Assembly (NCBI GenBank): GCA_030407315.1
Contig: JALQPE010002041.1
Coordinates: forward strand, 124,001 to 188,000
Direction of reading: 5' to 3'
DNA from: Asparagopsis taxiformis
Taxonomy: Eukaryota > Rhodophyta > Florideophyceae > Bonnemaisoniales > Bonnemaisoniaceae
Length of the DNA stretch: 64,000 nucleotides
This document shows positions 10,070 to 20,027 of this stretch, one piece after another. Every line of letters starts with the position of its first letter. The first letter of the stretch is position 1. The translations under genes were made by a program, and so were the position numbers. Under the pieces are notes generated by a model, which was given only the letters and a program-made list of their open reading frames with translations, did no database searches and had not been told where the DNA came from.

Positions 10070-11683
10070 ATGGCTCGTTCCCGCATATCTGGTCTGGAGC
10101 CCGCACTCGCCGTTTCCGACGACGGTATCGCAATAGTATCCGCCATCGGCGCTGTCAACTCCGGTGCAATCTCCTTGATCAATGCCGCTCTCCTTTCCAA
10201 AATCGCTGTCACATCGTCGGATACGTCCGATCCTGCCTCCCTCGCTAAAGATCCCTCGTCCAAATCCGCCTCCAGCACTGTCGCGCCCAAATTATACGCG
10301 TCCGCGTCGTCCCCGTCCGGCCCGCTCGTGCTCGCGCTCGAGGGACTCGACTCCATGCACTACGGTGCGGACACGACTATCGAATCGGATTTGACCTTGG
10401 CTGTCGCTCTTTCAGGCATTGTCCTGCTGACCGTTCGACTGCCGGATTTGGCTCGGCCCAACTCGTCGGCGCTTTCGGCGCTGTTGTCGTCGATTGGACG
10501 AAACCTTGCGCTTCGAGTAGCTGGTGTGGCGCCGTCAATTCCCATGCGTCGTCTGCTTATCATTGCGGTGCGGGATTTTGAGGAGGATGTTGTTTCTCCG
10601 ACTGAGCTGGAAACGGCACTTTTGAAGCAGTTGTCAGACCGGTATGCGGAGATAGAAAAACCTGCAGGCTTTGCAGGAATGGATTTTTCAGACCTCTATG
10701 AAGTGCAGTTCAGTTTTCTGCCCCATGACAACCTCTTCCCGTCGCAGTATTCAGTTGCAGTTTTGAAGCTTGGCCAAACACTTCGTACCGCCAATACCGA
10801 GTATGTCGATGCTGGAATGACATCCGATAGACTGCTCGAAATTGTGGATAAAATCGGAGGCGCTACCGAGCTCCAGAACGACTCTGATCTGCCGGATGAG
10901 AAAGAACTGGCATCTTCTTTCGCTTGTGAGGCCGTTATGCGATCAGTATTAGACAAATATTCAAATACATCCAAGCAATGGAAAGCTACCGTGGATGCTG
11001 GCAGGATCATCCGAGACTTTGGAAAGGAAAGCAGCCGTTTGATTACAAGAACTGTCGATGTATTTGAGAAAGATGCTGCCATGTATAAATCCACTCGTGC
11101 GTTTGCACGAAAGAAGGAAGAATTGAGGAGCTTTCTCTTGGCTGATGCGTACGGGCTGTACGCAAAACAAATTCTCAAGCTTCGTGAAGTTGCCTATCAG
11201 GTGTTCCGAGGGAAACTGGCTCGTATCAGAATCAATGAACAAGTAGAAAAGAATGTGCGAGGAGCTGTGAAGGAAACAGAAGTTTACTTTGTGGAAAAGG
11301 CTGAATCGTTGCGTTCCGATCTTGGCAATTGGCGCTTTGATAGCGAGCGCCATGAATTGGTCAATCACATGCGCGATGACGCCACTGAGAGATTACAGCT
11401 CGCGCGTCTTCAGGGCAACTATGTCCCTCCAATGCGCGCTCCGATTGCATTTGCCTTTCACACACTTTTACTCGCGCCATTTGGGCGTGATTCTAGATTT
11501 GCCCATCCGCATGCAGAAGAAATGCAGCAATCATTCGATCCTGACAAAGTTAAAAAGGCTGGATTGTCCCGCGCTAGACCGCATCAAAGAAACCAGATCT
11601 TCACTGTTAGCGGCAATGACGAACTCGCTAATGATGCTGCAGAGAAATTCGACTACCTATTTGCGGATGCACCGGGGTCTTGA
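10070..11683 (+). CDS. RHD3/Sey1-like dynamin-superfamily protein with degenerate P-loop
   Basis: About 537 residues from the ATG at 10070. The order of elements matches the ER-fusion GTPases RHD3/Sey1: a G1 strand-loop-helix near residues 20-40, an LxLEGLDS block in the place of switch II (family DVEGTDG), a helix ending IIAVRDFEED that matches the G4 segment (VIRDF, with the diagnostic Arg-Asp kept), then a PHDNLFPSQY block, and a helical bundle with the SSFACEAVMRSVLDKY region. The P-loop reads GAVNSGAISLIN instead of GxxxSGKSTLLN, so the Lys and the following Ser/Thr needed to bind nucleotide phosphates are missing. The protein ends before the two-helix membrane anchor of true Sey1/RHD3, so a soluble, nucleotide-independent protein is inferred. 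An unrecognised C-terminal exon remains possible. Confidence 0.6.
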   Translation: MARSRISGLEPALAVSDDGIAIVSAIGAVNSGAISLINAALLSKIAVTSSDTSDPASLAKDPSSKSASSTVAPKLYASASSPSGPLVLALEGLDSMHYGADTTIESDLTLAVALSGIVLLTVRLPDLARPNSSALSALLSSIGRNLALRVAGVAPSIPMRRLLIIAVRDFEEDVVSPTELETALLKQLSDRYAEIEKPAGFAGMDFSDLYEVQFSFLPHDNLFPSQYSVAVLKLGQTLRTANTEYVDAGMTSDRLLEIVDKIGGATELQNDSDLPDEKELASSFACEAVMRSVLDKYSNTSKQWKATVDAGRIIRDFGKESSRLITRTVDVFEKDAAMYKSTRAFARKKEELRSFLLADAYGLYAKQILKLREVAYQVFRGKLARIRINEQVEKNVRGAVKETEVYFVEKAESLRSDLGNWRFDSERHELVNHMRDDATERLQLARLQGNYVPPMRAPIAFAFHTLLLAPFGRDSRFAHPHAEEMQQSFDPDKVKKAGLSRARPHQRNQIFTVSGNDELANDAAEKFDYLFADAPGS

Positions 11684-12505
11684 TCGTGTAGTACGGTGGA
11701 CTTTACATGACTTCTTCGACACCAACTACTCATAGGTATTGACGACCTAAACTTTTCTGCGACCAGTCAATCGGGAAATTAACTGTAAACTCAAATAAAC
11801 TGCGCAGGTGCGTGGCTTCTCTTCTGACATCGTAGTTGTGTGAAATATTGCTCCTGGATCGGCAGAGGAGGTTGAGATCTGATTCCAATCTGCGTCGTAG
11901 TCCGATTGTCACTGTAGTTACATGGGATTAGGATTGATGCCCCGAGGTATGTCTTCTGCAACTCAGTTTCTGGCAGCACAGATTCGCAGACCTTGGGGAT
12001 CTCTGATTAAATATGTTCATGCTAACTGCTTTAATGCTCTAATTGTGTTTCTTGAGATAGAATCTGTAAGTCGATCAAAGTGATGCTGATCTCCATTCCG
12101 AACATGAGTTGCAGACTAGAACTATGAACAGATTTCCTGCTCTACTACCACTATATGCTGTACTCATTCTGATTCCAGTTGCTCCACTTGAAAAACCAAC
12201 TCCTTAACATGAGTTCTCCGATATTTTCCAATAGATCTATACAAAGTGCACACCTGCAAACACGCACACCTACCGGGAGTGTCCATAACCAACATGTCTG
12301 CCAGAGATCAACAGCCTATTGAACTATACATCTCGAAATGCCACTCAATACTTGAGGAAATGAGAACCGGACTGGCAGTGCATATGTCACAAAATGCCAA
12401 GCCACAAAATCCTTGACAAGCGGAATTCTCGAAACGGAATGATGTTGCTCATTTACACATATGAGCCTTACCGCAGTTGCCAATATATACGCAGATTAAG
12501 AACAT
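11684..12505. other. Convergent intergenic region, no gene seen
   Basis: It separates the 3' ends of the RHD3-like gene and the PHO88 gene. Only short open frames without recognisable features. Confidence 0.6.
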
Positions 12506-13312
12506 CTAAAGATCCTTCTTCGACTCCTCATCATCAAAGTCGCTCTTGATATGATCATCTTTCATATCCGCAATTGTCCGTGGTGGCGAATCCTCTTCCG
12601 AATCACCATCATCATGCAAATCGCTTTCATCAACAGTCGCACCGGGGGGCGCGGTACGTGTTGCGGTGGTACCAGCAGTGGCCATAGAATCCTCTGGCTT
12701 GGGTGCCATTTCCTTCATTAGCGTTGCAAACGGGCTCTTCTCCGGGGCGAAGGGGCGTTTCAAAGAACCGACAGCCGGGGAGCCGCGCACGTAGATTTGG
12801 AAAAGCGGTTCATCTGACAGCAGACGTACGATGCCCATCAAGGCGGACATGATCAACGGACTGACCGATTCCATTTTGTAATTGATTGCAGTGAGAATAC
12901 AGGCATTTGTGATCCAACTTTTGCGCGCATGCGCGAGCTGACGAAGGTCGTATTCCATCGCGGTTATAACCTCTGTTTTGTTCTTTTCCTCTTCGCTTTC
13001 TTGCTCCTCCTCCTTCGGCTGCGCTGGCTGGCTGTTACCCTCGAGCGCGGCGGCGCGTGCCTCTGCTTCCGCGCTCGCTTTTTCCATGGCTTCGGAAAAT
13101 GAGGGCCGCTTGGGCGCAACAGGAACCGTGACTAGGGTTAGATTTCTGCGCGAGAGAATGCGCAAGTGGAGCACTCCGTAGATGAACAATGTGACAGCGA
13201 CATAGGCGGCGTAGAAGATTCGCGCGTATAAAAGAACTTTGGGTTCTTCTTGGTCTATTCGGCGCATGAAGGCCATTGCGCCGAACATTACGCTCATGTT
13301 CTTTAGACTCAT
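12506..13312 (-). CDS. PHO88/SND3-family ER membrane protein
   Basis: The protein has 268 residues. PHO88/SND3 belongs to the SRP-independent (SND) route that targets membrane proteins to the ER; it was first linked to phosphate transport in yeast. The N-terminus has the family's FMRRIDQEEP block (yeast LSRRIDMEDP), followed by a membrane segment at about residues 26-50, a charged Ala/Glu-rich linker that is longer than in yeast, then EYDLRQLAHARKSW, a second membrane region, and GSPAVGSLKRPF, which matches the yeast GKPATGDLKRPF block. The last 70 residues are strongly acidic and look disordered. No intron is needed. It is divergent from THOC6, with about 417 bases between starts. Confidence 0.88.
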   Translation of the reverse strand: MSLKNMSVMFGAMAFMRRIDQEEPKVLLYARIFYAAYVAVTLFIYGVLHLRILSRRNLTLVTVPVAPKRPSFSEAMEKASAEAEARAAALEGNSQPAQPKEEEQESEEEKNKTEVITAMEYDLRQLAHARKSWITNACILTAINYKMESVSPLIMSALMGIVRLLSDEPLFQIYVRGSPAVGSLKRPFAPEKSPFATLMKEMAPKPEDSMATAGTTATRTAPPGATVDESDLHDDGDSEEDSPPRTIADMKDDHIKSDFDDEESKKDL

Positions 13313-13729
13313 TGTGGATGGTTAGTGGGAACAGACGGGCGAGGGGGAGGACGCTGGACGGTTGTCGGGAGGATTGGAGAAAATGGAATTAAGGAAATTG
13401 ACTGTGCGACGGTACGATGGAAAATACTCGCGGATGGGTAGATGTGAGTCGGAAACTTGGGTTTTTTGGTACGAGACGGACAGATAGATTTTCACAAAAA
13501 AAGGCCACGATGAGCATTAGCATATCATGTGTTGACAAGTAATGTTGGCACTTTGACACGATTTCGCGGGAGGTCGTGCACAAGGTAACACGTGCAGCCG
13601 AGGCAAGTTGATACCGCCGTTACCTCAGATGTTCGCTAGCGGCTTGAATCGCGCGCTGTGCCCGCAATCAACAACGACAACAGCTGACATTCGCTGCACT
13701 GCAGATCTAAACTAATCGTCGCACTGAAG
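13313..13729. other. Divergent promoter region of PHO88 and THOC6
   Basis: No coding features. It must hold both promoters; no TATA-like element is obvious. Confidence 0.5.
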
Positions 13730-15013
13730 ATGCCTTTTTTTGATAAACAAGCCTATGCAGATTTCCTCCGCGAACAGACTGCAACCGCCTGTTCCGTCAT
13801 TTCCGCAGTATCTATCCTACCCGGTGGCACACATGTCGCATCCGGCACCTCCATAGGTATGCTCATCTTGCATGACGTATCGCATAGATCGCTTGAGCTG
13901 CAATCGACCTTCCCGATGCAACCGCTTTCTACTTGGCGAATCGCCAGCTGTATAAACAGCTTGGCGGCAACAAAGAGCGGCCTTTTTGTCGCGACGATCA
14001 AACAGCTCCTCTATTTCCAATGGAATCATCTGTTGTCCCCTAAACATTCCTCCTATGAAAACTTGACTTTTGACCCACATACGATACCATCAACAGATAC
14101 TGTCTACTCACTGGCATGTGTCCCAACATGTGACAAGGTGCTGGCTAGTTTCGGAGATGGCCGTGTGGTGCAATACTGCGAAGAAAGTGGCAAACAATGT
14201 GCGTCCTTTCTGTCGGGCAGTGGAAGCACCGACCGTGGCTGTCTATCAATATCCAGCAAAAGTCCACACCTTTTTCTAATGGTATGTACAATGTGCAACA
14301 GGCACCGCATGCTTCAAAGCCGATGTGGCAGAGTGCCACCCACCGACGGGTAGCGCTTCTTCTGCAGTCGACAATACCACCCGAAACCCAAATACAAATA
14401 CCAATTACTTCTGCTCCCGTCAGACATCCATTGGCGTAAGGTACTTACACGTGAACTTCCGACCAATCTACGGTCATCTACTCCGTGATTCTCTGCCCAG
14501 GGCTGCAACGACGGTGCTATCCGCTTATTCGACACGCGTACAGGCAACTATCCTGTGCGAAAAACAGCGCTAAAGTCTCGAGTCAGAAGTCATGGCAGAC
14601 TGCATGTGAATTGTCTTTCCTTAGATGCCGATGAATCTTTCGCGATGGTTGGCGATAATAGTCGTCAACTGTCCACAGTACATGTTCCTACAGGAAGTGT
14701 TATTTCCACCACCCCGGTTGATTTCTTGCCACAAGCCCTCACCTTTTCGAACGGTGAATTCTATTGTGGCGCCTCTGACATGACTGATTCAAAGCCTTCG
14801 TCCAGCGCCTTGCGAAGGTTTGACCTCCAGTGTTCAGAAACGGCGACTGCGCCAGTCTCGTCCTCGAGTGTGTATGCGCTCGCAGTCGATAAACAGTCAG
14901 GTGTGATGGCTGCTGGAGGCTATTCGTCTTCCAAGTATACCCAGAATGACTTTTCTACCTTAGTAGATGTATACACCGTAGCTCCTGTTAGGTCCTTCTC
15001 GATGTGCGTGTAA
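13730..15013 (+). CDS. THOC6: THO complex subunit 6-like WD40 protein
   Basis: Two inferred exons, 13730-14281 and 14501-15013, encode about 354 residues. THOC6 is a beta-propeller subunit of the THO/TREX complex, which couples transcription to mRNA export in the nucleus. The GTATGT donor at 14282 and the CTGCCCAG acceptor ending at 14500 join at a codon boundary inside a WD blade, giving a GCNDGAIRLFDTRT block equivalent to the GGEDGAVRLWDLRT of the animal protein. The end, VDVYTVAPVRSFSM, matches the family's VDVFTNLGYRAFSL terminus. Blades are weakly conserved, as usual for THOC6. The 219-nt intron is the longest inferred in the window. Its stop codon is only 29 bases from the convergent ASNSD1 stop. 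Confidence 0.72.
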
Positions 15014-15041
15014 TTTTCTGCCCGCGCTTCCTTCTGTACAG

Positions 15042-16772
15042 TCATGACTTTTTCCGTTCAATTACCTGCTTACTTCTCGACCCAAACTGTATTGCACGCT
15101 TAGAACGTGTCGCCACCTCTGGCGAAAGACCTATCATCGTTGCCGCCCGTCTCAGAAGCTGTTTGTCCCCAACCCCATCAGGCTTGGATAGGTCACAAAC
15201 ATGCTCCTCTAGGGATAATGCAGTCACAAAACCAATGAGGTCTTCATCCAAGAAGGGATGTCGCACCTCTTTGCCATGGTCCGAGATGAGGCGATCATCG
15301 CGTCCCAAGTTTCGAAACCATAATCGACTCAAATCAGCATCCATTTCCCGTTTGATACCCTCTAGGCCTTCTGTACGATAAATTGTACGATGCCTGCCCT
15401 TGTAGCCACCCATAAGCTCATCAGCCCCAAGTCCACTGAACAAGATACGAGCATCACTAATAGCAGGTTGTGAATCAGCTTGTTTGATTTCATCATTTGA
15501 TTCTGAGTACCACCTACCTCTTGCTTGTGCAGCAAGCCAGACAGCAGTACCGATGGATGCATCCATCGGTTGATCACATGGGTAGATCAGATGCCGCACG
15601 TATTTATCTAGAGTGTTATCAGCCTGTTCAGGATGAACATCGACACATAAAAGTCGAATCTCACGAGCAGACTTTGAACGTTTCCGAAGTTCCGAAAGAC
15701 CTGATATTGCAGTTTGACGATCGGGACAAAGCTGGATTGAATCTTCCGTAGCCCCAAACGCAACGTTAATAAGGTCGAGTGGTTCTGTGGTTGGTAAACA
15801 GTCGTCTACTAGTGCTGCAATGACCATTGAGTCGATTCCGCCTGAGAACAGAACAGCAAAACGTGCTTTCTCTTTCAATTGCTGATGATTTGTCAAAAGT
15901 CGTCTGGTTATACTTCTGCGAAAGTGAAACAGAAATCGTTGGGCAGACTGCTGTGTCGAATCAGGATTTTCAGGTTGCATGCTCCCATCATCATTAAACA
16001 CACTTCGCAACCATCGTGATGGAAGAAATGATACGTACATATGGGCCGAACTTCCCGCAATGGTTGGATTTGAACCATTTGCCCGTCGTGGTAGCACTGA
16101 TGTGTGCGGACGCTCTAGCACTCCGAACGTCAACCGTTCAGGGTCTGTAAAATCCACATAGGACAGTCCAATTGGCGGTATCTCTACAAAACCGTCTCTG
16201 TCGTCGGATGGAATAGTAGATGTTATCACAATAGATTTTTCACCAATTACTTGCATTAACAACGAGCGTCGACCCAAAGTATCGCGACCAAAATAAAGAC
16301 GTCTATGCGCCGGCTGCCAGTAAATCAAGCTCCATGGGCCGCGTAAGTTATCTAGAACGGTAAACATTTGTGAAGCGTGCTCACATGTGCTCAGCTCTTT
16401 GAACAGTGCAAGTGAATCGCTGACAGTGGTGACATCTTCCGTTTGAAACCCATCATAGATCTCACCGTTGAACAATAAGAATGCATGACGACAGTCAGTC
16501 AACGGTTGGGAAACTATCTGAGACACACCATCGTCACCTGTGCCTCTCAACGAAAGCACAGCAGCTAATAGTTGAATGGAGGTACCATCGTGTACTGGCA
16601 GCAATACATCGTGAAATGCATCCGGACCTCTTCGTCGGAGCTGCGATGCAAGATCTGTTGTGTCTGGAAGCTTGAGAGGATTGTTTAGTTGCTGGTTGTT
16701 GCCTGACCAGAAGGGCCAATCTGGGAGGGGAGGAACAGCGTTTGATCGTATTATGGCGGCTATGCCACACAT
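15042..16772 (-). CDS. ASNSD1: Asparagine synthetase domain-containing protein 1
   Basis: The protein has 576 residues and starts MCGIAAI, the N-terminal-nucleophile Cys of a class II glutamine amidotransferase domain (residues 1 to about 210; LRRRGPDAF and FNGEIYDGF are substrate-binding blocks). The C-terminal half is the synthetase-like domain with the PP-loop FSGGIDSMV at residues 309-317, and the ASNSD1-specific stretches LDLINVAFGA, SRLWFRNLGRDDRLISDHGKE, VRHPFLDE and KRAIQFGSR. ASNSD1 is conserved in eukaryotes but its reaction is not settled. The frame stays open upstream to 16931, but the Met before Cys is chosen because the Cys must become N-terminal. Single exon, convergent with THOC6. 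Confidence 0.9.
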   Translation of the reverse strand: MCGIAAIIRSNAVPPLPDWPFWSGNNQQLNNPLKLPDTTDLASQLRRRGPDAFHDVLLPVHDGTSIQLLAAVLSLRGTGDDGVSQIVSQPLTDCRHAFLLFNGEIYDGFQTEDVTTVSDSLALFKELSTCEHASQMFTVLDNLRGPWSLIYWQPAHRRLYFGRDTLGRRSLLMQVIGEKSIVITSTIPSDDRDGFVEIPPIGLSYVDFTDPERLTFGVLERPHTSVLPRRANGSNPTIAGSSAHMYVSFLPSRWLRSVFNDDGSMQPENPDSTQQSAQRFLFHFRRSITRRLLTNHQQLKEKARFAVLFSGGIDSMVIAALVDDCLPTTEPLDLINVAFGATEDSIQLCPDRQTAISGLSELRKRSKSAREIRLLCVDVHPEQADNTLDKYVRHLIYPCDQPMDASIGTAVWLAAQARGRWYSESNDEIKQADSQPAISDARILFSGLGADELMGGYKGRHRTIYRTEGLEGIKREMDADLSRLWFRNLGRDDRLISDHGKEVRHPFLDEDLIGFVTALSLEEHVCDLSKPDGVGDKQLLRRAATMIGLSPEVATRSKRAIQFGSRSKQVIERKKS

Positions 16773-18032
16773 ATCACGACTTGGATCGAAAGTGGCGGAT
16801 GTGTGGCGGGTAGATCTCTGCGGAGACTGGTACTGTACAGGTATCGATGCATGCGTGATTGCGAATTGTCCATGGTTTATGCAGCATTTTTTCTGCTGTG
16901 TTTCTTTTATTTGGACACATTTGGAGATCATGGATTAAACAAAATGCAAGGTAGGCAGCCTTGACCAATTCTCCGTACAGAAGCGCTCATCGCGTTGATT
17001 ATAAAATACTGAAGACTGCAACCAACTCTATGATCCAATTTATCATCCAGATCACGCTCTATTGAGCAATGAACTGACGGAACTGTCTGTGTTTAGTGAT
17101 AAATATCACATTCGGGTTTATAATCTCGGACAAGTACGGGACCTGTACTGCAGGTAGCTGATAAAAGCATCCAAATCGAAGGAATAATCTTCATAATTAC
17201 AATATTCTTCCAGCGTATAAGAAAAGGGGGGAAATTAAGACTGCATGGAGATAGACCTGGGAAACACAGACCCCGATGAGGTGAACAACAAGTATGTAAA
17301 ACAAGTGTAGCATTTGCGAACGTCTCTGTCAGCTGGTTCCCCTTCGTAGATGTGTTCAGTGACAGGCCCCCAATTACCCCGTTTCCCCAACAAAAACGAT
17401 GATCCTAATCTTTCGCTCACGAATATACTGTCAAATATGTCTAGGCTGGGGACCACAAGAAGCATGAAGATGGATGGATCACTGATCCAGGATCAGACGA
17501 AATGGGGGGGGGGGGAGGGAACTACTAGGACTTGTTTTCAGAATACAAATACTCGGCAAAATCACTCAAATCGCCTCCACTAGAGGTTGCAATTGAAGAA
17601 TGCGCCATAATTTGTGTCCAATGTTGAGAAGTTCCTTCAGCGAGATGAGGGGGTTTTCCGCCGCAGGATACGGTCGAATAACCCAATTTGTTCTGAAAGT
17701 CACGGCTTGCACAAAGCTGTATGAAAAAAAACTCCTTGCTTCCGAATGGGTTAACTACATCCTTTCCAACAGAAGAGCTTCAGCTCTGGATCAGTATGTT
17801 CCGGAAAACTAAGTTGTCTGGACGAGACTTTCCCCTGTTGAATTTCATCAATAAAATTTTGTAGGTTTCCCCTGTACGAATACATGAAATGTAATTCGCC
17901 GAATCTACAGTGCTCTTACCCTATCAGCACTCACATTGCAACGGCACATGTACGACAAAATGTTACCGCCCCCCAACTATTTGAGCGCTTTACAGCTATA
18001 CAACAGTGACTAAAACATTTCTATCACGAGCA
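16773..18032. other. Intergenic region with a 12-G run
   Basis: No gene supported. The only notable feature is an uninterrupted run of 12 G at 17504-17515. Several short frames show no recognisable protein features. Confidence 0.55.
17504..17515 (+). repeat. Poly-G tract (12 G)
   Basis: Mononucleotide run within an intergenic region; likely length-polymorphic. No function is inferred. Confidence 0.8.
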
Positions 18033-19559
18033 TTACTGGGCGCTTTGAGCATTCCGCTTGGCCTCTTCCTGCTCGAAAGACCTCTTTCCAAGCAACGGAG
18101 CCAGCAGCAGGAATATCACACCACAACATCCCATGATCACAGCATAAAACGACGTCCAACCCAACTTCTTAACCACCAGCGTCAGTGGGAACCCTGCCAA
18201 TGCCGCACCAGTGTAAGACGTAAGACCCAGGAATCCATTGCTTGTTCCAGCATAGCGTCGATCCACAAGTTCAGCACCGGCAAGTCCGACCAGTAGCTGC
18301 GGTCCGTACAGGCCCGCACCAGTCAGAGCGAACAATAACCATTGCACCGGCAGCAACGCCTTTGTCACTGGAATGTAGAAAAAGCCCGTTAGAGCAATTG
18401 CAATCATAGCAACATAAATCAGAATCACCTTGACTCGCTGCCCGATCCTGCCCTTATCCGGGTTGTTGGTAATAAACTTATCTGACAACCAACCCGAAGT
18501 GATCGAACCAACCAGTCCACCAAGTTCCAGACCTGATACACGAACACCGGCCTCGACGAGCGTAGCAACACCGCGCGCCTGCATCAGATAGAAGATCGTC
18601 CAACTAGTAAGCGCCTGTCGGATGACGTACACGAAGAAATATGAAGCTGCCAGTGACGATACTGCAGGTTCGGAGAGCACACCATCCACAAGCTGCTCTC
18701 TGAACACTGTAACCGCGCCGCCCTTTTTCGCCGAGCCATCCGGTTTCTTCTTCGCGGTCACTTCATACGGCAACAATTTGGTCGGGGGAAGACCGGCCGC
18801 TTTTGGAGAATCAGCCACTCCAAGGTACGCCAGAATCGCCATACCAACAGCCATGGCAGCTGGAACGTACATTCCGAATCTCCAGCCCAGCGCAGAAACA
18901 GCTGCACCGATGAGAATGGGCGACAGCGCACCACCAATATTCAAACTGAGATTGAGAGTTCCCCAATACGTGCCCCGTTCAGCCGGAGAGTACCATGTGT
19001 ACAACAGTCTTGCGCAGGACGGGAAACCGACGCTGCTCGCGGCACCGTTGAGAGCCCAGAAGAACGCAAACCACGGGACGGATGTACCAAAGGTGAACAA
19101 GACGTTGAAGACGGCAGCTAGGGCAAGGCCGAGGGCAAGGATCTTTCGCGGGGAGCCGAGATCGGCGACCATGCCGCCGAACAGTTTGGACACTCCGTAC
19201 ACGGCTGGGAAACAGGAACTGATGAGACCGACTTGCTCGAGGGAGAGACCGAGCGCGCTCTGCATAGCGGGCGCGCTGAACGGGAAGCTGAAGCGGGTTA
19301 CGTAGTACACAGCGTAGGAGAAGAGCATTGTGAAGAAGATTCTCCATCGCCAGATGACGTAGCTGCGGGGCAGCTTCTCAGGCGTGGCGGATGCTTCAGG
19401 GGCTGCGTCTGCGCCGCCTGCAGCGGACATGCGCACGGGACGGATTGTCGCTGCGGCATGTTTGGGGCGCGCTGTGAACACGGGCGTGTGAGTGGTGCGC
19501 GATAGAGATACGCGGGTGGTGCGAAGCACTGGAATGGAGGAGATGAAGGCGGTCGTCAT
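18033..19559 (-). CDS. Plastid organophosphate:phosphate antiporter (UhpC/GlpT-like MFS)
   Basis: The protein has 508 residues. Residues 1 to about 60 are rich in Ser, Thr, Arg and Ala with almost no acidic residues, like a plastid transit peptide. The rest is a 12-helix major-facilitator protein of the organophosphate:Pi antiporter family (GlpT, UhpT, UhpC, SLC37): YAVYYVTRFSFPFSAPAMQ in helix 1, LSLEQVGLISSCFPAVYG, the DLGSPRK loop between helices 2 and 3, SVGFPSCARLLYTWYSPAERGT, and GLYGPQLLVGLAGAELVDRRYAGTSNGFLG in the second half. Such proteins exchange sugar phosphates or glycerol 3-phosphate for phosphate; in algae UhpC-type proteins have been linked to plastid carbon export. The substrate is not readable from the sequence. 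Divergent from the HDAC gene. Confidence 0.85.
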   Translation of the reverse strand: MTTAFISSIPVLRTTRVSLSRTTHTPVFTARPKHAAATIRPVRMSAAGGADAAPEASATPEKLPRSYVIWRWRIFFTMLFSYAVYYVTRFSFPFSAPAMQSALGLSLEQVGLISSCFPAVYGVSKLFGGMVADLGSPRKILALGLALAAVFNVLFTFGTSVPWFAFFWALNGAASSVGFPSCARLLYTWYSPAERGTYWGTLNLSLNIGGALSPILIGAAVSALGWRFGMYVPAAMAVGMAILAYLGVADSPKAAGLPPTKLLPYEVTAKKKPDGSAKKGGAVTVFREQLVDGVLSEPAVSSLAASYFFVYVIRQALTSWTIFYLMQARGVATLVEAGVRVSGLELGGLVGSITSGWLSDKFITNNPDKGRIGQRVKVILIYVAMIAIALTGFFYIPVTKALLPVQWLLFALTGAGLYGPQLLVGLAGAELVDRRYAGTSNGFLGLTSYTGAALAGFPLTLVVKKLGWTSFYAVIMGCCGVIFLLLAPLLGKRSFEQEEAKRNAQSAQ

Positions 19560-20027
19560 TATGGATGGGATTGATTGATTGACTTTGGTAGTGCAGATGA
19601 CACTGTGGGTAGAAGGAGAATATGTAGTCGTCGGAGGAAATTTTTAGTGTGGCGTGGATATAGTATTGGCATCGAAAGCATTATCAGGTAATGAATAGTG
19701 GAATAGGCGACTGCGCCATGTTGTATCGATGCGTGCTCAGGGGGCGGCTAGTTGGGCGATGAAACAGAGGAATGCGATCCTGTTTGCTAGCATGCCTGCC
19801 TCCTTATCCAAGTATTGCTGTACTGATTGTAGCTCTTGTGCAGAGCTGTCATTGGTTCAAGTTAGATATTCATTCGTCCATGCTGTCACATTTTCATTTC
19901 TACCCCACCGCCCAACTGATTACGTTGGCAGAACAAAAGTAACGGCCAAGATGTCTTACACTACTGTACAATCTGAATTGTGCAAACATCCATAGCCAAC
20001 CTCATGTAGATCTGCATCCCATTCAAC
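19560..20027. other. Divergent promoter region of the UhpC-like and HDAC genes
   Basis: No coding features recognised in 468 bases; both promoters must lie here. Confidence 0.5.

Noticed and set aside
16775..16931. N-terminal extension of ASNSD1
   Set aside because: The amidotransferase nucleophile must be Cys right after the start Met, so MCGIAAI at 16772 is the start.
18622..19305. Plus-strand frame of 227 codons within the UhpC-like gene
   Set aside because: Antisense shadow of a 12-helix transporter; no protein features.
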